Shown one piece after another: positions 14,875 to 22,584 of a stretch of 26,265 nucleotides of DNA. The position numbers were made by a program, and so were the translations under genes. The DNA lies in NCBI GenBank assembly GCA_963847575.1, contig CAWKAL010000077.1, positions 1 through 26,265 of the forward strand, read 5' to 3'. The notes beneath the pieces were generated by a model. The model had not been told where the DNA came from, did not search any database, and saw nothing but the letters and a program-made list of their open reading frames with translations. The DNA is from JASBSR01 sp963847575. Its GTDB lineage: Bacteria > Pseudomonadota > Gammaproteobacteria > SZUA-229. Numbering within the stretch: position 1 is the stretch's first letter; the number at the start of each line of letters is the position of its first letter.

Positions 14875-17345
14875 ATGATCAGGACTGGATAGAAGAAAAT
14901 ACCATAGTTGAAATAGAGCCTTTACCGGCGGATAGCCATTCGCTGTCGAGTAGTTTTAATCGTTACCTCAGAAATCACCTCGGGCATTTCATGGGCTTTG
15001 TACCGTTTTACCTGTACGAGGCCATGGCACTGACGGTGCGCGACCGCATTATGTCGCGCTGGCACAAAACATGGAAACGCCATAACCAGCCGGCTACGCG
15101 TAAAGCCTATTACATGTCACTCGAATTCCTCATTGGCCGCGCACTCGGTAACCACTTACTAAACCTGGAGCTCGAACAGGCGACGCGCGATGCGCTGATG
15201 GAGTTTTCGGTAGAACTTGAAGATGTCATCAATGAAGAGCCGGACGCAGGCCTCGGTAATGGCGGTCTTGGCAGGCTTGCGGCGTGTTTCATGGACAGCT
15301 GTGCCACGCTTGATCTGCCGGTGCTGGGTTACGGTATCCGTTATGAATACGGCATGTTCAACCAGCATATTGAAAAAGGCTACCAGGTAGAAGAGCCCGA
15401 CCACTGGCTGCGCGATGGCAACCCCTGGGAAGTGGCGCGCACCGAGTTCGAGCAGATCGTGCATTTTGGCGGGCGCACAGAGAAATATAGTGACAGTAAC
15501 GGCGTCATCCGTGTGCGTTGGGTCGACACTAACGATATTGTTGCGATTCCGTACGACATGCCCATATCGGGCTATCGCAATGACACGGTGAATACCCTGA
15601 GGTTGTGGAAAGCGACTGCGAGTGAAATATTCAGCCTGGATGATTTCAATGCAGGCAGTTACTCGGACGCAGTGCAGGCCAAGAATGATGCCGAGCATAT
15701 CAGCATGGTGCTGTATCCAAACGATGCCAGTGAAAGCGGTAAAGAGTTACGCCTCAAGCAACAGTACTTCCTCGCCTCTGCAAGTCTTAAAGATGTGATA
15801 CGCAACTGGGAGCGTACCAACAGCAACCATTACAAGGACTTCGCCGATTTCAATGTATTCCAGATGAACGATACGCATCCATCGATTGCAGTGGCTGAAC
15901 TGATGCGCATCCTGATGGATGAAAAGAACCTGACCTGGGACCAGGCCTGGTCTATCACCTCAAAGACAATGGCTTACACCAACCATACACTGTTGCCGGA
16001 AGCGCTTGAGACCTGGCCGGTCGCCATGATGGAAAAATTACTGCCGAGGTTGATGGAAATTATTTTCCAGATCAACACGGTGTTCATGCATGACGTGGCA
16101 ATGAAGTGGCCGGGCGATAATGTAAGGCTCGCGCGCATGTCGCTGATTGATGAAAGCGGCGGCCAGCGGGTACGCATGGCGTTTCTGGCTATTGTCGGCA
16201 GCTTTTCCGTCAACGGCGTTGCCGAGCTGCATTCCGAACTGCTGTGCCAGGGACTGTTCCACGACTTCTATGAACTCTGGCCTGAAAAGTTCAATAACAA
16301 AACCAATGGTGTGACCCCGCGACGCTGGCTGGCACATGCAAATCCGCTGTTACGCGACCTGATTACAGACACGATTGGCCCGGAGTGGGTGGCTGATCTC
16401 GCCCATATCAAAAAACTGGAGCAGCGCCTGGATCAGCATGATACGGCGTTCATGGATAAATGGGCTGATATCAAGTTTGAAAATAAAAAACGTCTCGCAG
16501 AGCTGGTGCTTGCCGAAACCGGTGTGAAATTTAATACCGATGCAATTTTTGATGTACAGGTTAAGCGGGTGCATGAATACAAGCGCCAGCTGCTGAACAT
16601 TCTGCACGTGATTCACCTGTATACCAGGATCAAGCGCGGCGATACTGCCAACTGGACGCCGCGTTGCGTGCTGATCGGGGGTAAAGCTGCGCCCGGTTAT
16701 CACATGGCGAAGCTGATTATCAAGCTGGTGAATAATGTTGCCGAAATCGTCAATCAGGATGAGGATGTTGGTGACATGCTTAAAGTCGCATTCCTGCCAA
16801 ATTATAATGTCTCACGCATGGAGATCATTACCCCGGGAACCGATTTGTCAGAGCAGATATCAACCGCGGGCAAGGAGGCCTCGGGTACCGGTAATATGAA
16901 ATTCATGATGAACGGTGCGATTACCATCGGCACCTATGACGGCGCCAACATTGAAATTCTTGAAGCTGTCGGTGCAGATAACTTCTTTTTGTTCGGGCTT
17001 AATGCGAGTGAAGTCGAGGATATGCGTCATCATTATCAGCCGCAGCAGGTTATTGATAATGACCCTGACCTGGCTGCAGTCATGCACCTGCTCGAATCCG
17101 GGCATTTCAACCTGTTCGAGTCGCACATCTTCGACGATATCATCAATGCAATGAAAAGCCCGAATGATCCCTGGCTGACACTGGCAGACTTCCGCAGTTA
17201 TATCGACTGTCAGCAGGAAGTGGCCGATTTCTTTCGTGATAAAGACGCCTGGGTCCGCATGAGTATCAGCAATACCGCCAACAGCGGCTTCTTTTCGACC
17301 GACAGGACCATGCAGCAATACAATGCCGAAATCTGGAAGTTGTAA
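14871..17345 (+). CDS. glgP: Glycogen/maltodextrin phosphorylase (GT35)
   Basis: This 824-residue protein releases glucose-1-phosphate from glycogen by phosphorolysis using pyridoxal phosphate. The family blocks are YYMSLEFLIGRALGN, GLGNGGLGRLAACFMDS, YGIRYEYGMF, FQMNDTHPSIAVAELMR, KTNGVTPRRWL and VKRVHEYKRQLLN. The PLP-binding lysine is K677 in EASGTGNMKFMMNGA. The length matches bacterial GlgP/MalP (about 800-840). I chose the ATG at 14871, overlapping the glgA stop by 4 bases; an in-frame upstream extension to 14769 only re-reads glgA. Its product can return to synthesis through GlgC or, through phosphoglucomutase, enter glucose-6-phosphate for Zwf next door. Confidence 0.97.
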   Translation: MNDQDWIEENTIVEIEPLPADSHSLSSSFNRYLRNHLGHFMGFVPFYLYEAMALTVRDRIMSRWHKTWKRHNQPATRKAYYMSLEFLIGRALGNHLLNLELEQATRDALMEFSVELEDVINEEPDAGLGNGGLGRLAACFMDSCATLDLPVLGYGIRYEYGMFNQHIEKGYQVEEPDHWLRDGNPWEVARTEFEQIVHFGGRTEKYSDSNGVIRVRWVDTNDIVAIPYDMPISGYRNDTVNTLRLWKATASEIFSLDDFNAGSYSDAVQAKNDAEHISMVLYPNDASESGKELRLKQQYFLASASLKDVIRNWERTNSNHYKDFADFNVFQMNDTHPSIAVAELMRILMDEKNLTWDQAWSITSKTMAYTNHTLLPEALETWPVAMMEKLLPRLMEIIFQINTVFMHDVAMKWPGDNVRLARMSLIDESGGQRVRMAFLAIVGSFSVNGVAELHSELLCQGLFHDFYELWPEKFNNKTNGVTPRRWLAHANPLLRDLITDTIGPEWVADLAHIKKLEQRLDQHDTAFMDKWADIKFENKKRLAELVLAETGVKFNTDAIFDVQVKRVHEYKRQLLNILHVIHLYTRIKRGDTANWTPRCVLIGGKAAPGYHMAKLIIKLVNNVAEIVNQDEDVGDMLKVAFLPNYNVSRMEIITPGTDLSEQISTAGKEASGTGNMKFMMNGAITIGTYDGANIEILEAVGADNFFLFGLNASEVEDMRHHYQPQQVIDNDPDLAAVMHLLESGHFNLFESHIFDDIINAMKSPNDPWLTLADFRSYIDCQQEVADFFRDKDAWVRMSISNTANSGFFSTDRTMQQYNAEIWKL

Positions 17346-17413
17346 ATAGTACTGGGAGCTCTGAATAGAGCATAACGAAGCAATACAGCATCGAATTCAC
17401 GGGAATACGAACT

Positions 17414-18901
17414 ATGGTAACTGCGGGACAAACGATCGATACAGCTGACCCATCCAATATTGTTATTTTTGGTGCAACCGGTGACTTAACCAAGCGCAAG
17501 TTGATCCCGGCACTGGTACGCATGTTCGACTGCGGTCTGGTGCATTCCGATAGTCGAATTATTGGTGTCATACGTAACCAGACGCACGAAGAGTGGTTGC
17601 AGATCATTCGCGAAGGCCTGCAAGAATATTCCCCAGAAATATCAATGGATGATGACAAATGGAATGTATTTGCATCACGCATGAAATCGGTCATCGGCGA
17701 TCTCGACAACGACCAGGTTTATGCTGACATCGGCGCGGCACTGGAATTGCTGGGTGAGCGTAAAAACGCCATGTTTTATTGCGCCATACCGCCAGGCTGG
17801 TACGGTCGGGTGGCGCATGGGCTGAGTGCAGTCGGGCTGATAAGTGAGCAGGACGGTTACAGGCGCATAGTTATCGAAAAACCATTTGGCATGGATCTCG
17901 AATCTGCGCACGCGCTGAACCAGGAATTGCTGGCAGTGTGCCATGAAAAACAGATTTACCGCATTGATCATTACCTCGGCAAGGAGAGTGTACAGAACCT
18001 GCTGGTGTATCGTTTTGCCAACAGCATTATGGAGCCCTTATGGAACAGGAATTACATTGACCATATCCAGATTTCGGTGGCGGAAACGATCGGCATTGAA
18101 TACCGCGCAAACTATTATGAAAAGTCAGGTGCATTGCGCGACATGATTCAAAGTCATCTCATGCAATTAATGACCCTGGTGGCGATGGAGCCACCGGTAG
18201 AATTTACTGCCGATGCAGTACGCGACGAGAAAATGAAAGTATTGCGCGCGGTGCGCCGTTTTAAACCTGAATCGATTGAAAAACTCACGGTTGCTGCGCA
18301 GTATGCCTCTGGCAACAGCAATGGCGAAGCAGTGCCGGCCTATGTGTCCGAAGAAAATGTATCCCCGGAGTCAGCGACAGAAACATTTGCCGCGGTACGC
18401 TTTCAGATAGATAACTGGCGCTGGCAAGGTGTGCCGTTCATAGTCTGGACTGGCAAGCGTATGAAGAAAAAGGTTTCAGAAGTGATGATCCGCTTTCGCA
18501 GGCCGCCATTCAATTTATTTGACAGTCATGCGTCGATACCGAAAGAGAATGCACTGGTGTTTCGTTTGCAGCCTGAAGGCGGCGTGGTGCTGCGACTGAA
18601 TGCGAAAAAACCCGGGCTGACAACAGACAATGAACCGCTGGTAATGCGTGCGCCGTATGCCGATGATGAAAAAGAAGTCGCAGATGCATATGAAATCCTG
18701 ATGCACGATGTGTTAACCGGTGATGAAACCCTGTTTTCGCGTTCTGATGAAGTTGAAGAGTCGTGGTCGATCGTGGAACCCATTCTGCAGGAATGGAAAG
18801 ACCGTTTTTCAATTGATCGTTATCGGGCAGGAACATGGGAAGTGCCGAACATGGACAAGATAACCGAGGGTTGTGTCGGCGGCTGGCATATGCCGACCTG
18901 A
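17414..18901 (+). CDS. zwf: Glucose-6-phosphate 1-dehydrogenase
   Basis: This 495-residue enzyme oxidises glucose-6-phosphate to 6-phosphogluconolactone and reduces NAD(P)+. The coenzyme-binding loop is IFGATGDLTKRKLIP near the N-terminus, and IEKPFGMDLESA follows. The substrate-binding signature RIDHYLGKE begins at R183, and the C-terminal domain contains FNLFDSHASIP. The length is the family norm. The ATG at 17414 lies 68 bases after glgP with GGGAA upstream. The gene ends 4 bases before pgl, which performs the next step, so the two form a pair at the end of the glycogen locus. Confidence 0.97.
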   Translation: MVTAGQTIDTADPSNIVIFGATGDLTKRKLIPALVRMFDCGLVHSDSRIIGVIRNQTHEEWLQIIREGLQEYSPEISMDDDKWNVFASRMKSVIGDLDNDQVYADIGAALELLGERKNAMFYCAIPPGWYGRVAHGLSAVGLISEQDGYRRIVIEKPFGMDLESAHALNQELLAVCHEKQIYRIDHYLGKESVQNLLVYRFANSIMEPLWNRNYIDHIQISVAETIGIEYRANYYEKSGALRDMIQSHLMQLMTLVAMEPPVEFTADAVRDEKMKVLRAVRRFKPESIEKLTVAAQYASGNSNGEAVPAYVSEENVSPESATETFAAVRFQIDNWRWQGVPFIVWTGKRMKKKVSEVMIRFRRPPFNLFDSHASIPKENALVFRLQPEGGVVLRLNAKKPGLTTDNEPLVMRAPYADDEKEVADAYEILMHDVLTGDETLFSRSDEVEESWSIVEPILQEWKDRFSIDRYRAGTWEVPNMDKITEGCVGGWHMPT

Positions 18902-18905
18902 GAAC

Positions 18906-19574
18906 ATGCATTGCTATAACATCTATAAAAACCCAGAAGCAGTCGCAAAGGCTGCGACGAATTATTTAAGCCAGCAGATTGAACTTTGTATCGCTGATAA
19001 AGATGTTTGTCATGTGGCGCTGCCGGGTGGCGGCACACCGGCAAGATGTCTCGAGCTGCTCTCGGCTAAAACCCTGGCGTGGGAAAAAATTCACTGGTAC
19101 CTGGGTGATGAACGCTGTTATCCGATCGGTCATAGCGAGCGTAATGACAGCATGATCAATGACAAGCTCTGGTCGCGCGTCACAATACCGCAACAAAATC
19201 AGCACATAATACATGCAGAGCTTGGCGCTGAAGATGCTGCACAGCAATACACAAAACTATTACACAGTGTCGGTGCGCTGGATATTGTTTTACTCGGCAT
19301 GGGTGAAGACGGACATACCGCCAGCCTGTTTCCGGGGAATCCTGCGCTTGATGACGAACGTACGGTGGTGCCGGTGTTTAATGCGCCCAAGCCGCCAGCA
19401 GAAAGAGTAACGCTGGGTTTGTCGACACTGAAGCAGGCGGGGCAGCGCATTGCGCTGGTCACGGGGATAGGCAAGCGTGATGCTATGCACCAGATTAAAG
19501 CCGGAGCGGCATTGCCAATCAACCAGATCGGCATGATCCACTGGTACCTTGACCAGGCGGCAGATGCAACCTGA
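18906..19574 (+). CDS. pgl: 6-phosphogluconolactonase
   Basis: This 222-residue SugarP_isomerase/NagB-type protein hydrolyses 6-phosphogluconolactone to 6-phosphogluconate. Visible motifs are HVALPGGGTPARCLELL, WYLGDERCYPIGHSERND and LLGMGEDGHTASLFPG, with ALVTGIGKRDAM near the end. I chose the ATG at 18906, 4 bases after the zwf stop; a GTG at 18873 is also open but lies within zwf. Together with zwf it gives the oxidative entry to the pentose phosphate or Entner-Doudoroff route. It is the last gene of the plus-strand locus before a 414-base gap. Confidence 0.94.
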   Translation: MHCYNIYKNPEAVAKAATNYLSQQIELCIADKDVCHVALPGGGTPARCLELLSAKTLAWEKIHWYLGDERCYPIGHSERNDSMINDKLWSRVTIPQQNQHIIHAELGAEDAAQQYTKLLHSVGALDIVLLGMGEDGHTASLFPGNPALDDERTVVPVFNAPKPPAERVTLGLSTLKQAGQRIALVTGIGKRDAMHQIKAGAALPINQIGMIHWYLDQAADAT

Positions 19575-19641
19575 AACACTCGCCCGGGATTTATCCTCAA
19601 GGCTGTGTATTTTCAGGACAGCGGATTTTTTTGGTGCGTGA

Positions 19642-19657
19642 TTTACATTCATGTAAA
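19642..19657. promoter_or_regulatory. 16-bp operator-like dyad
   Basis: TTTACATTCATGTAAA is a dyad with 7-bp perfect arms around a 2-base centre. It lies 68 bases after the pgl stop, and a further GTGTAAA half-like sequence follows 4 bases on. It is too AT-rich and lacks a following T-run to be a good terminator, so a regulator-binding site is more likely. The regulator is not known. Confidence 0.4.
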
Positions 19658-19798
19658 CGTGTGTAAATGGGGTGTTGATGCACAGCGAATGTGATTTAAA
19701 ATCTGCAAGGTAAGTAGTTAATGATTTACTTATTGCCTGGTGATTAATTGTGGTTTATTTCAGCATATTCTCAGTGTTTATTGAATAATTCGTCAGAA

Positions 19799-19814
19799 GT
19801 TGATCTGCATCAAC
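19799..19814. promoter_or_regulatory. FNR/ANR-type binding site
   Basis: GTTGATCTGCATCAAC contains the exact FNR consensus TTGAT-N4-ATCAA at 19800-19813, with one extra matching base pair outside. Its centre lies about 182 bases upstream of the mrpE start. FNR-family proteins normally activate under oxygen limitation when centred near -41.5. Confidence 0.65.
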
Positions 19815-19836
19815 GGTGTTAAACATCAATTGGTTT

Positions 19837-19842
19837 TATAGT
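19837..19842 (+). promoter_or_regulatory. -10 element spaced for activation from the FNR-type box
   Basis: TATAGT differs from TATAAT at one position. If it is the -10, transcription would start near 19849 and the FNR-type box would be centred near -42, the class II activation position. This implies a leader of about 140 bases before mrpE. Confidence 0.45.
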
Positions 19843-19988
19843 CTGACACAATGGCATCATAGAATTGCTAAGAGTGTTTTGCAGGGTTCCGCATCATGCT
19901 TTAGTGTTCCTTAATCGGTGTTTTCCATAAACAATTCAATGGCGTGTCATCATCCTTCATCAAGGTTATGGTACGGGGGGATGTAATT

Positions 19989-20492
19989 ATGCAAAAAAGT
20001 CCTCTGAGATCGTGGCTCTTGTTGAGCACGGCGCTGTTCATATTGTGGCTATTACTCACTGCCAGCCTGTCAGCCGATGAAATCATTACCGGTATACTGG
20101 TTGCAGTGGTTGCTGCAGTCGCTACCCCACGTCTGGCTGTGTTCTCCGGCTTCAGGCTGGTGCCCTCCGCACCACTCGCGATCCTGCGTTATCTGTTTAA
20201 TTTTTCGCTTGCGCTCATCAAGGCAAATTTTGATATGGCGCGGCGAGTATTAACGCCATCGTTGCCACTCAAGCCGGCTGTCGTCGAAATACAGACCAGC
20301 CTGCAATCTGAATTAGGCAAGCTGCTGCTGGCCAACAGCATCACTTTGACCCCGGGGACATTGACCATTGATGTTATCGGCGACCGCATGCTGATTCACT
20401 GGATTGATGCGCAGCCCGGCGAAGATATCATGCATGCCACACGTGAAATCGCGGCGGGCTTCGAACGCGATATAAAGGGGTTCCTGAAGTGA
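19989..20492 (+). CDS. mrpE: Multisubunit cation/proton antiporter subunit E (MrpE/MnhE/MbhA-like)
   Basis: The 167-residue protein matches the MNHE family (PF01899). Hydrophobic segments cover the first half (LLLSTALFILWLLLTASL, then IITGILVAVVAAVA). The soluble C-terminal part has the signature NSITLTPGTLTIDV, DRMLIHWID and a trailing amphipathic segment. It is a small membrane subunit needed for assembly of Mrp-type Na+(K+)/H+ antiporters. I chose the ATG at 19989 for the strong GGGGGG sequence upstream; an in-frame ATG at 19968 is possible. The stop overlaps the mrpF GTG. It is the first gene of the cluster, downstream of the FNR-type box. Confidence 0.9.
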   Translation: MQKSPLRSWLLLSTALFILWLLLTASLSADEIITGILVAVVAAVATPRLAVFSGFRLVPSAPLAILRYLFNFSLALIKANFDMARRVLTPSLPLKPAVVEIQTSLQSELGKLLLANSITLTPGTLTIDVIGDRMLIHWIDAQPGEDIMHATREIAAGFERDIKGFLK

Positions 20493-20749
20493 CCATCCTG
20501 GAGATTATCGCAACCGTTTTGATGGTACTGGCGGTGTTGCTCGGCCTGTTGAGAATGCTGATCGGCCCGTCGGCGCCTGATCGTATTGTTGCGGCTGACA
20601 CCCTGGCGATGATTGCAACCATCGTGCTCACGGGTTTTGCGGTCTGGTTCGAGAGTGAATTTTATCTCGATGTCGCCCTGATATACGCCACCTTGTCATT
20701 TGTCGGTATTGTTGCACTGGCGCGCGCTATAGAAGGTGGGCGTGCATGA
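20489..20749 (+). CDS. mrpF: Antiporter subunit F (MrpF/MnhF/MbhB-like)
   Basis: This 86-residue protein has three predicted membrane helices and the MrpF/PhaF signature RMLIGPSAPDRIVAADT between the first two, followed by YLDVALIYATLSFVG. The start is GTG (20489), overlapping the mrpE stop by 4 bases. The stop overlaps mrpG by 4 bases (ATGA). It is a small core subunit of the Mrp complex. Confidence 0.93.
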   Translation: MTILEIIATVLMVLAVLLGLLRMLIGPSAPDRIVAADTLAMIATIVLTGFAVWFESEFYLDVALIYATLSFVGIVALARAIEGGRA

Positions 20750-21087
20750 GATTACTGGCGGATATATTTTTACTCCTTGGCTCGTTATTTGCCTTTCTGG
20801 CAGCGCTGGGTTTGTTGCGTATGCCTGATGTCTATAACCGAATCCAGGTGGGGACCAAGGCGGCAACCCTGGGAGCGATCGCGTTTTTTATAGGTATCTT
20901 TATTCTGCATCCGCAGTGGTGGCCAAAACTTCTGGTGATAGCGATTTTTGTATTATTGACCAACCCGGTGAGTTCTTCCTCAATTGCACGTGCGCTGTAT
21001 ATCGCGGGCGTGAAGCCGTGGCACAGTTCGGCGGAAAAGACGCTGTTAAAAATTCAAAAAATTATTGGCAAGGAGGGGCAGGCTTAG
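20746..21087 (+). CDS. mrpG: Antiporter subunit G (MrpG/MnhG/MbhC-like)
   Basis: The 113-residue protein matches the PhaG/MnhG family (PF03334). It has three membrane segments and the signature LGLLRMPDVYNRIQVGTKAATLG, then VLLTNPVSSSSIARALY. The C-terminal tail is hydrophilic. It starts inside mrpF (4-base overlap) and ends 9 bases before the next subunit. Confidence 0.93.
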   Translation: MRLLADIFLLLGSLFAFLAALGLLRMPDVYNRIQVGTKAATLGAIAFFIGIFILHPQWWPKLLVIAIFVLLTNPVSSSSIARALYIAGVKPWHSSAEKTLLKIQKIIGKEGQA

Positions 21088-21096
21088 CCTGGTGCT

Positions 21097-21393
21097 ATGG
21101 AACTGGTAAATCTACTGGTTGTATTCGTGATGCTGGTATCGGCTGTGGCGGTATTGCTCATGCGCAATATGATTGCAGCCCTCGCTGCGCTCTCGGTGGT
21201 TTCACTGGCGGTGTCGGTTTTATTTGTTAGCCTGCGCGCACCTGATGTGGCCATGACTGAAGCCGCGGTAGGCGCGGGTTTGAGCGGCCTGATACTGGCA
21301 CTGGGCCTGCGTCGCCTGGGCCTGTGGAAAATAGAACACCGCGGTGAAAACTTGTTAGAGCAACATCACAAGGAGCACGACGAGCATGCTTGA
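21097..21393 (+). CDS. MbhD-like antiporter subunit (DUF4040), standalone
   Basis: The 98-residue protein has three membrane helices and the sequence RAPDVAMTEAAVGAGLSGLILALGLRR, the signature of MbhD and of the corresponding C-terminal section of classical MrpA. In classical Mrp systems this domain is fused to the long MrpA protein, whereas here it is a separate gene, as in the Mbh hydrogenase antiporter module. The hydrophilic tail is rich in Glu and His. The ATG at 21097 follows mrpG by 9 bases, and the stop overlaps the next gene by 8 bases. In MrpA and Mbh studies the Glu in MTEA belongs to the ion path region; that role here is inferred. Confidence 0.85.
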   Translation: MELVNLLVVFVMLVSAVAVLLMRNMIAALAALSVVSLAVSVLFVSLRAPDVAMTEAAVGAGLSGLILALGLRRLGLWKIEHRGENLLEQHHKEHDEHA

Positions 21394-22120
21394 GCAACGT
21401 CGTTCGCTACGTGATTTTGCATCACTGCTGTTTGCGCTCGGGCTGGCCTTCATGCTGCTCAGTATTGCTGCGACGTTTGATTTTGCTGCAGCACCCATGT
21501 TGATTGGGCAGGGCATTCTGGATGCGGCTGTGCAGGATACTGGCGCTGCCAACATCGTCACCTCGGTAGTGCTCGGTTATCGTGGCTTTGACACCCTCGG
21601 TGAAATTGCGATTTTGTTTACTGCCGCCACGGCTGCCGGACTGGTGCTGGGCAAACGCCGCGCGCAGGCAAAACGCGATCCCGACGGCGGCTTTATTTTA
21701 AAAGTCAGCAGCGATTTGCTGTTTCCATTATTACTGGTGGTCGGCTTTTACATTATTCTGCACGGCCATTTAACCCCGGGTGGCGGCTTTCAGGGCGGGG
21801 TTATTCTCGCCGCGGCATTTTTTATTCCCTTGCTCGCCCGGCCTGGCAGCAGTGTCAGTCACGCAGGCCTGAGTCTGATCGAAGGCTTCGCCGGCGCGAC
21901 GTTTATTGTGATTGGTTTACTCGCCATGTTCCAGGGACATGAATTTTTACAGCCGATGCTGGCCAAAGGACAACTCGGTGCAGTGTTTTCTGCAGGCACC
22001 TTGCCATTGTTATACCTGGCAGTGGGCCTGAAGGTCGGTGCCGAGCTCGCCGGCCTGCTGGCGCGTATCGCGGATGCCGAACCCGGCGAAGACACTGCAG
22101 ACAATGGGCACCAATCATGA
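21386..22120 (+). CDS. mrpB: Fused MbhE-like + MrpB (MnhB/MbhF) antiporter subunit
   Basis: The 244-residue protein has two parts. Residues about 1-90 match MbhE, with NIVTSVVLGYRGFDTLGEIAIL at 56-77 including E73. Residues about 100-235 match MnhB (PF04039), with HGHLTPGGGFQGGVILAAAF and GHEFLQPMLAKGQLG. In classical Mrp the MbhE-like part is the very end of MrpA and MrpB is separate; in Mbh the two are separate genes. A fusion of the two is therefore a rearranged architecture. The gene overlaps the MbhD-like gene by 8 bases and mrpC by 4 bases. Confidence 0.88.
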   Translation: MLEQRRSLRDFASLLFALGLAFMLLSIAATFDFAAAPMLIGQGILDAAVQDTGAANIVTSVVLGYRGFDTLGEIAILFTAATAAGLVLGKRRAQAKRDPDGGFILKVSSDLLFPLLLVVGFYIILHGHLTPGGGFQGGVILAAAFFIPLLARPGSSVSHAGLSLIEGFAGATFIVIGLLAMFQGHEFLQPMLAKGQLGAVFSAGTLPLLYLAVGLKVGAELAGLLARIADAEPGEDTADNGHQS

Positions 22121-22584
22121 CCCTGCCTGATCCTGGAATTGTGCTCTACAGCGGTGCTATCGGCCTGGTCGTCATCGGCATTGCCGGCATTGTGCTGTCG
22201 AGAAACCTGTTTCGCATCTTGCTTGCGCTGGCGATTGCCGAAGCCGGCGCAAACATGCTGCTGGTGCTGGCCGGTTTTCGATTCGACGCCATCGCGCCGA
22301 TTGTCACTGGCGCATCCACAGCCATGGTGGACCCGGTACCGCAGGCGATGGTGCTCACTGCGATCGTGATTGGTGTGGGCATCCAGGCGCTGGCACTGAG
22401 CCTGATCCTGCAGGTGTATCGTATTTATGGCACGCTCGATATGCGCGTGCTCAGCCAGAAACTGGAACAGTCGATCTCGGCAGAGGCCGGCGTTATGCCC
22501 GGCAACAGCCAGGATGAACCGCTTGATGACTGGTCGATGCCGGCGACGGCATCGGTGGTGGCACAACTGGAGAAACAATCATGA
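22117..22584 (+). CDS. mrpC: Antiporter subunit C (MrpC/MnhC/MbhG, NuoK-like)
   Basis: This 155-residue protein has three membrane helices in the NuoK/MrpC pattern. Features are GIAGIVLSRNLFRILLALAIAEAGANMLLV and DPVPQAMVLTAIVIGVGIQALALSLILQVYR, the second being the hallmark of MrpC. The hydrophilic C-terminal tail of about 45 residues is longer than in NuoK. It overlaps mrpB by 4 bases (ATGA) and mrpD by 4 bases. Confidence 0.93.
   Translation: MTLPDPGIVLYSGAIGLVVIGIAGIVLSRNLFRILLALAIAEAGANMLLVLAGFRFDAIAPIVTGASTAMVDPVPQAMVLTAIVIGVGIQALALSLILQVYRIYGTLDMRVLSQKLEQSISAEAGVMPGNSQDEPLDDWSMPATASVVAQLEKQS

Larger units (their letters stand above)
19575..19988. other. Intergenic regulatory region upstream of the antiporter cluster
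   Basis: This 414-base AT-rich gap holds no convincing gene. In order it contains a 16-bp dyad at 19642-19657, a 6-bp inverted repeat TAAGTA/TACTTA at 19711-19732, an FNR-type box at 19799-19814, a -10-like element at 19837-19842, and a G-rich ribosome-binding site (GGGGGG at 19975-19980) before the mrpE start. No clear intrinsic terminator for zwf-pgl was seen. Confidence 0.7.

Noticed and set aside
17358..17371. GCTCT-GAAT-AGAGC hairpin between glgP and zwf as a terminator
   Set aside because: The stem is only 5 bp and no T-run follows. The short gap and shared function of the genes argue for read-through.
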